From: an uncultured Prevotella sp.
GTDB lineage: Bacteria; Bacteroidota; Bacteroidia; Bacteroidales; Bacteroidaceae
Direction of reading: 5' to 3'
Length of the DNA stretch: 5,934 nt
Assembly (NCBI GenBank): GCA_900318855.1
Contig: ONMG01000280.1
Location: 1 to 5,934 of the forward strand
Shown here: in pieces, positions 4,918 to 5,934 of the stretch
How positions within the stretch are numbered: the stretch's first letter is position 1
How the letters are laid out: the number at the start of each line of letters is the position of its first letter
Program-made: the position numbers and the translations under genes
The notes under the pieces: model-generated
What the model was told of the DNA's origin: nothing
Databases searched by the model: none
What the model saw: the letters and a program-made list of their open reading frames with translations, nothing else

Positions 4918-5817
4918 TTAGTACTGGGTGTTTTCAGGATCGAAGTTGGTCCATCCGGATGCCCAACTATCATTGGTGCCCGAGAAGCAGCCTACATAGT
5001 TCACTACATCGAAGCCGGACAGTCCTGTGAAGTCGGCACTCAGCGTGGCATCCTTCAATCCGGCGGCAATGATGGAGGCCAGATCGGAGAGCTTCATCGC
5101 AGCCCAATCGTCGAAGATGTGATTGCCATTGATGGCCTCCTTGAAGAATGAGCTTGAGAAGGAAGGCTTTGTGTTGTCAGTAGTCTTGGTGGCGTAGAGG
5201 TAGAGGTTGTCCTTGTACACCTTGTCGAAGTCTGAGCCCGCGACGTCCATGCCGGCGAAGACGATGTGGTGGAGCTTCAGCAGTCCGTTGGTGGCGTTTT
5301 GCTGTGTGCTGCCCTTCTGGTTGTCAAGGATAATTCCGATAGGCCATCCTATGGCTACACTGTTGTAGCAGCTGAGTGCGGAGTTGCGGCGAATGTGCAT
5401 GGCAGCCTGGAACAAGCCCAGCGATGAGCCATTGTTGGGGTTCATCTTGTCGGCTGTGATATAGCTTGCATCGTTTTTGAAGTTGGCATCGAAGGTCTTA
5501 GGGCCGAAGAAGGTCATGTTAGAGAATGTGGCCTTGGTGAGGGGCTCAGCAGCACTGCCACCAGCGTTGTTGTCGCTCTCGAATCCGTTGCTTTGTGATT
5601 TGTCGGCAATGCGGGAGTCTCTGAGGCTGAAGCCGAATTGCACCTTGCCTGAGAAGCCGTTGTCGGTGTCGAAATCGTCGTCCCATCCCTTGTAGGCGAT
5701 GAGATACTTGCAATTCACCGTACCCCCGAACCATTCGTAGGAGTCGTCATTGGAGTAGCTCACTTGGATATGGTCAACCTTGGTTCCTGCGCCCACGGAA
5801 CCGAAGGTAAGGCCATT
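4918..5817 (-). CDS. Bacteroidetes surface beta-helix-type protein, C-terminal part (N-terminus missing or disrupted)
   Basis: The frame from Asn at 5815-5817 to TAA at 4918-4920 gives 299 residues, starting NGLTFGSVGAGTKVDHIQVSYSN in two overlapping stretches. It matches, from memory, a family of large Bacteroidetes exported proteins with a right-handed parallel beta-helix, usually lipoprotein-like and often over 400 residues. Landmarks, numbered from GTG 5796: EWFGGTVN (21-28), GWDDDFDTDNGFSG (37-50), ADKSQSNGFESDN (65-77), MHIRRNS (133-139), and the family-like end GWTNFDPENTQY (281-292). The C-terminus is complete and carries no type IX secretion sorting domain. Function is not known; surface display or polymer binding is plausible. 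GTG 5796 is probably not a real start, since family similarity continues to 5817 and falls inside a beta-helix. Upstream of 5817 the frame stays open to a TGA at 5926-5928, but has no ATG, GTG or TTG and does not resemble the family. Confidence 0.8.
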   Translation of the reverse strand, partial: NGLTFGSVGAGTKVDHIQVSYSNDDSYEWFGGTVNCKYLIAYKGWDDDFDTDNGFSGKVQFGFSLRDSRIADKSQSNGFESDNNAGGSAAEPLTKATFSNMTFFGPKTFDANFKNDASYITADKMNPNNGSSLGLFQAAMHIRRNSALSCYNSVAIGWPIGIILDNQKGSTQQNATNGLLKLHHIVFAGMDVAGSDFDKVYKDNLYLYATKTTDNTKPSFSSSFFKEAINGNHIFDDWAAMKLSDLASIIAAGLKDATLSADFTGLSGFDVVNYVGCFSGTNDSWASGWTNFDPENTQY

Positions 5818-5934
5818 GGCATGTCGCAGGGGAGTAGAAGGAGAGACAGGATGGGAAGATAGGATGGGGGAGTGATAATTGGTTCGGCCACAGGTCGCTG
5901 ATTGCGAATGCTTTGGCTTACGTTTTCAATAGTC
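5818..5934. other. Unexplained terminal segment, purine-rich, breaks the surface-protein gene
   Basis: This is where about 150-200 residues of the surface protein should begin. Instead the minus-strand frame reads a Ser/Pro/His-rich run and then a stop at 5926-5928. A second minus-strand frame is open but is also unlike the family; the third has a stop. The plus strand is nearly all purine from 5828 to 5874, with G-runs at 5829-5832, 5852-5854 and 5866-5870. It may be a chimeric contig end or a true rearrangement. Confidence 0.5.

Noticed and set aside
4712..4921. Plus-strand ORF of 69 codons in the intergenic region
   Set aside because: It runs through the palindromes and the terminator hairpin, has no promoter or start-region signal and no recognisable protein features.

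Overview
The window looks like Bacteroidales chromosomal DNA, most likely Prevotella-like. Three things point there: a DUF3822 protein (a family I know from Bacteroidetes) next to rsmD; promoter-like sites of the Bacteroidetes type (TTTG about 20 nt before TAnnTTTG) on the minus strand; and a truncated surface protein with strong similarity to Bacteroidetes beta-helix proteins. I see no mobile element, CRISPR array, tRNA or rRNA. The odd length and the cut genes at both ends suggest a whole metagenomic contig, which is an inference.

Layout. Plus strand, 1-1692: the C-terminal end of an uncharacterised, perhaps pilin-like protein, a DUF3822 protein (actin-like fold, recalled from the family) and the 16S rRNA methyltransferase RsmD, packed as one operon with a 20-nt overlap and a 6-nt gap. 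A 162-nt convergent gap (1693-1854) holds a hairpin and a doubtful coupled ORF. Minus strand, 1855-4283: rsgA, frr and rsmA, transcribed in the order rsmA, frr, rsgA, with promoter-like sites before rsmA and before frr and a large hairpin between frr and rsgA. Region 4284-4917 has no long gene but holds an apparently complete small transcription unit: a TTGAC-rich operator-like cluster, a consensus promoter, a leader of about 115 nt, a 29-codon membrane-peptide ORF and a terminator. Minus strand, 4918-5817: the C-terminal 299 residues of a large surface protein. Its family similarity stops abruptly near 5817, and the last 115 bases do not look like the missing N-terminal part.

Function. Four genes serve the ribosome: RsmD and RsmA modify 16S rRNA, RsgA checks late 30S assembly and RecF-unrelated Frr recycles ribosomes after termination. 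The most original part of the window is the small membrane-peptide unit at 4417-4750. Next are the possible link between the DUF3822 protein and a pilin-like partner, the structured frr-rsgA spacer, and the break in the surface-protein gene.
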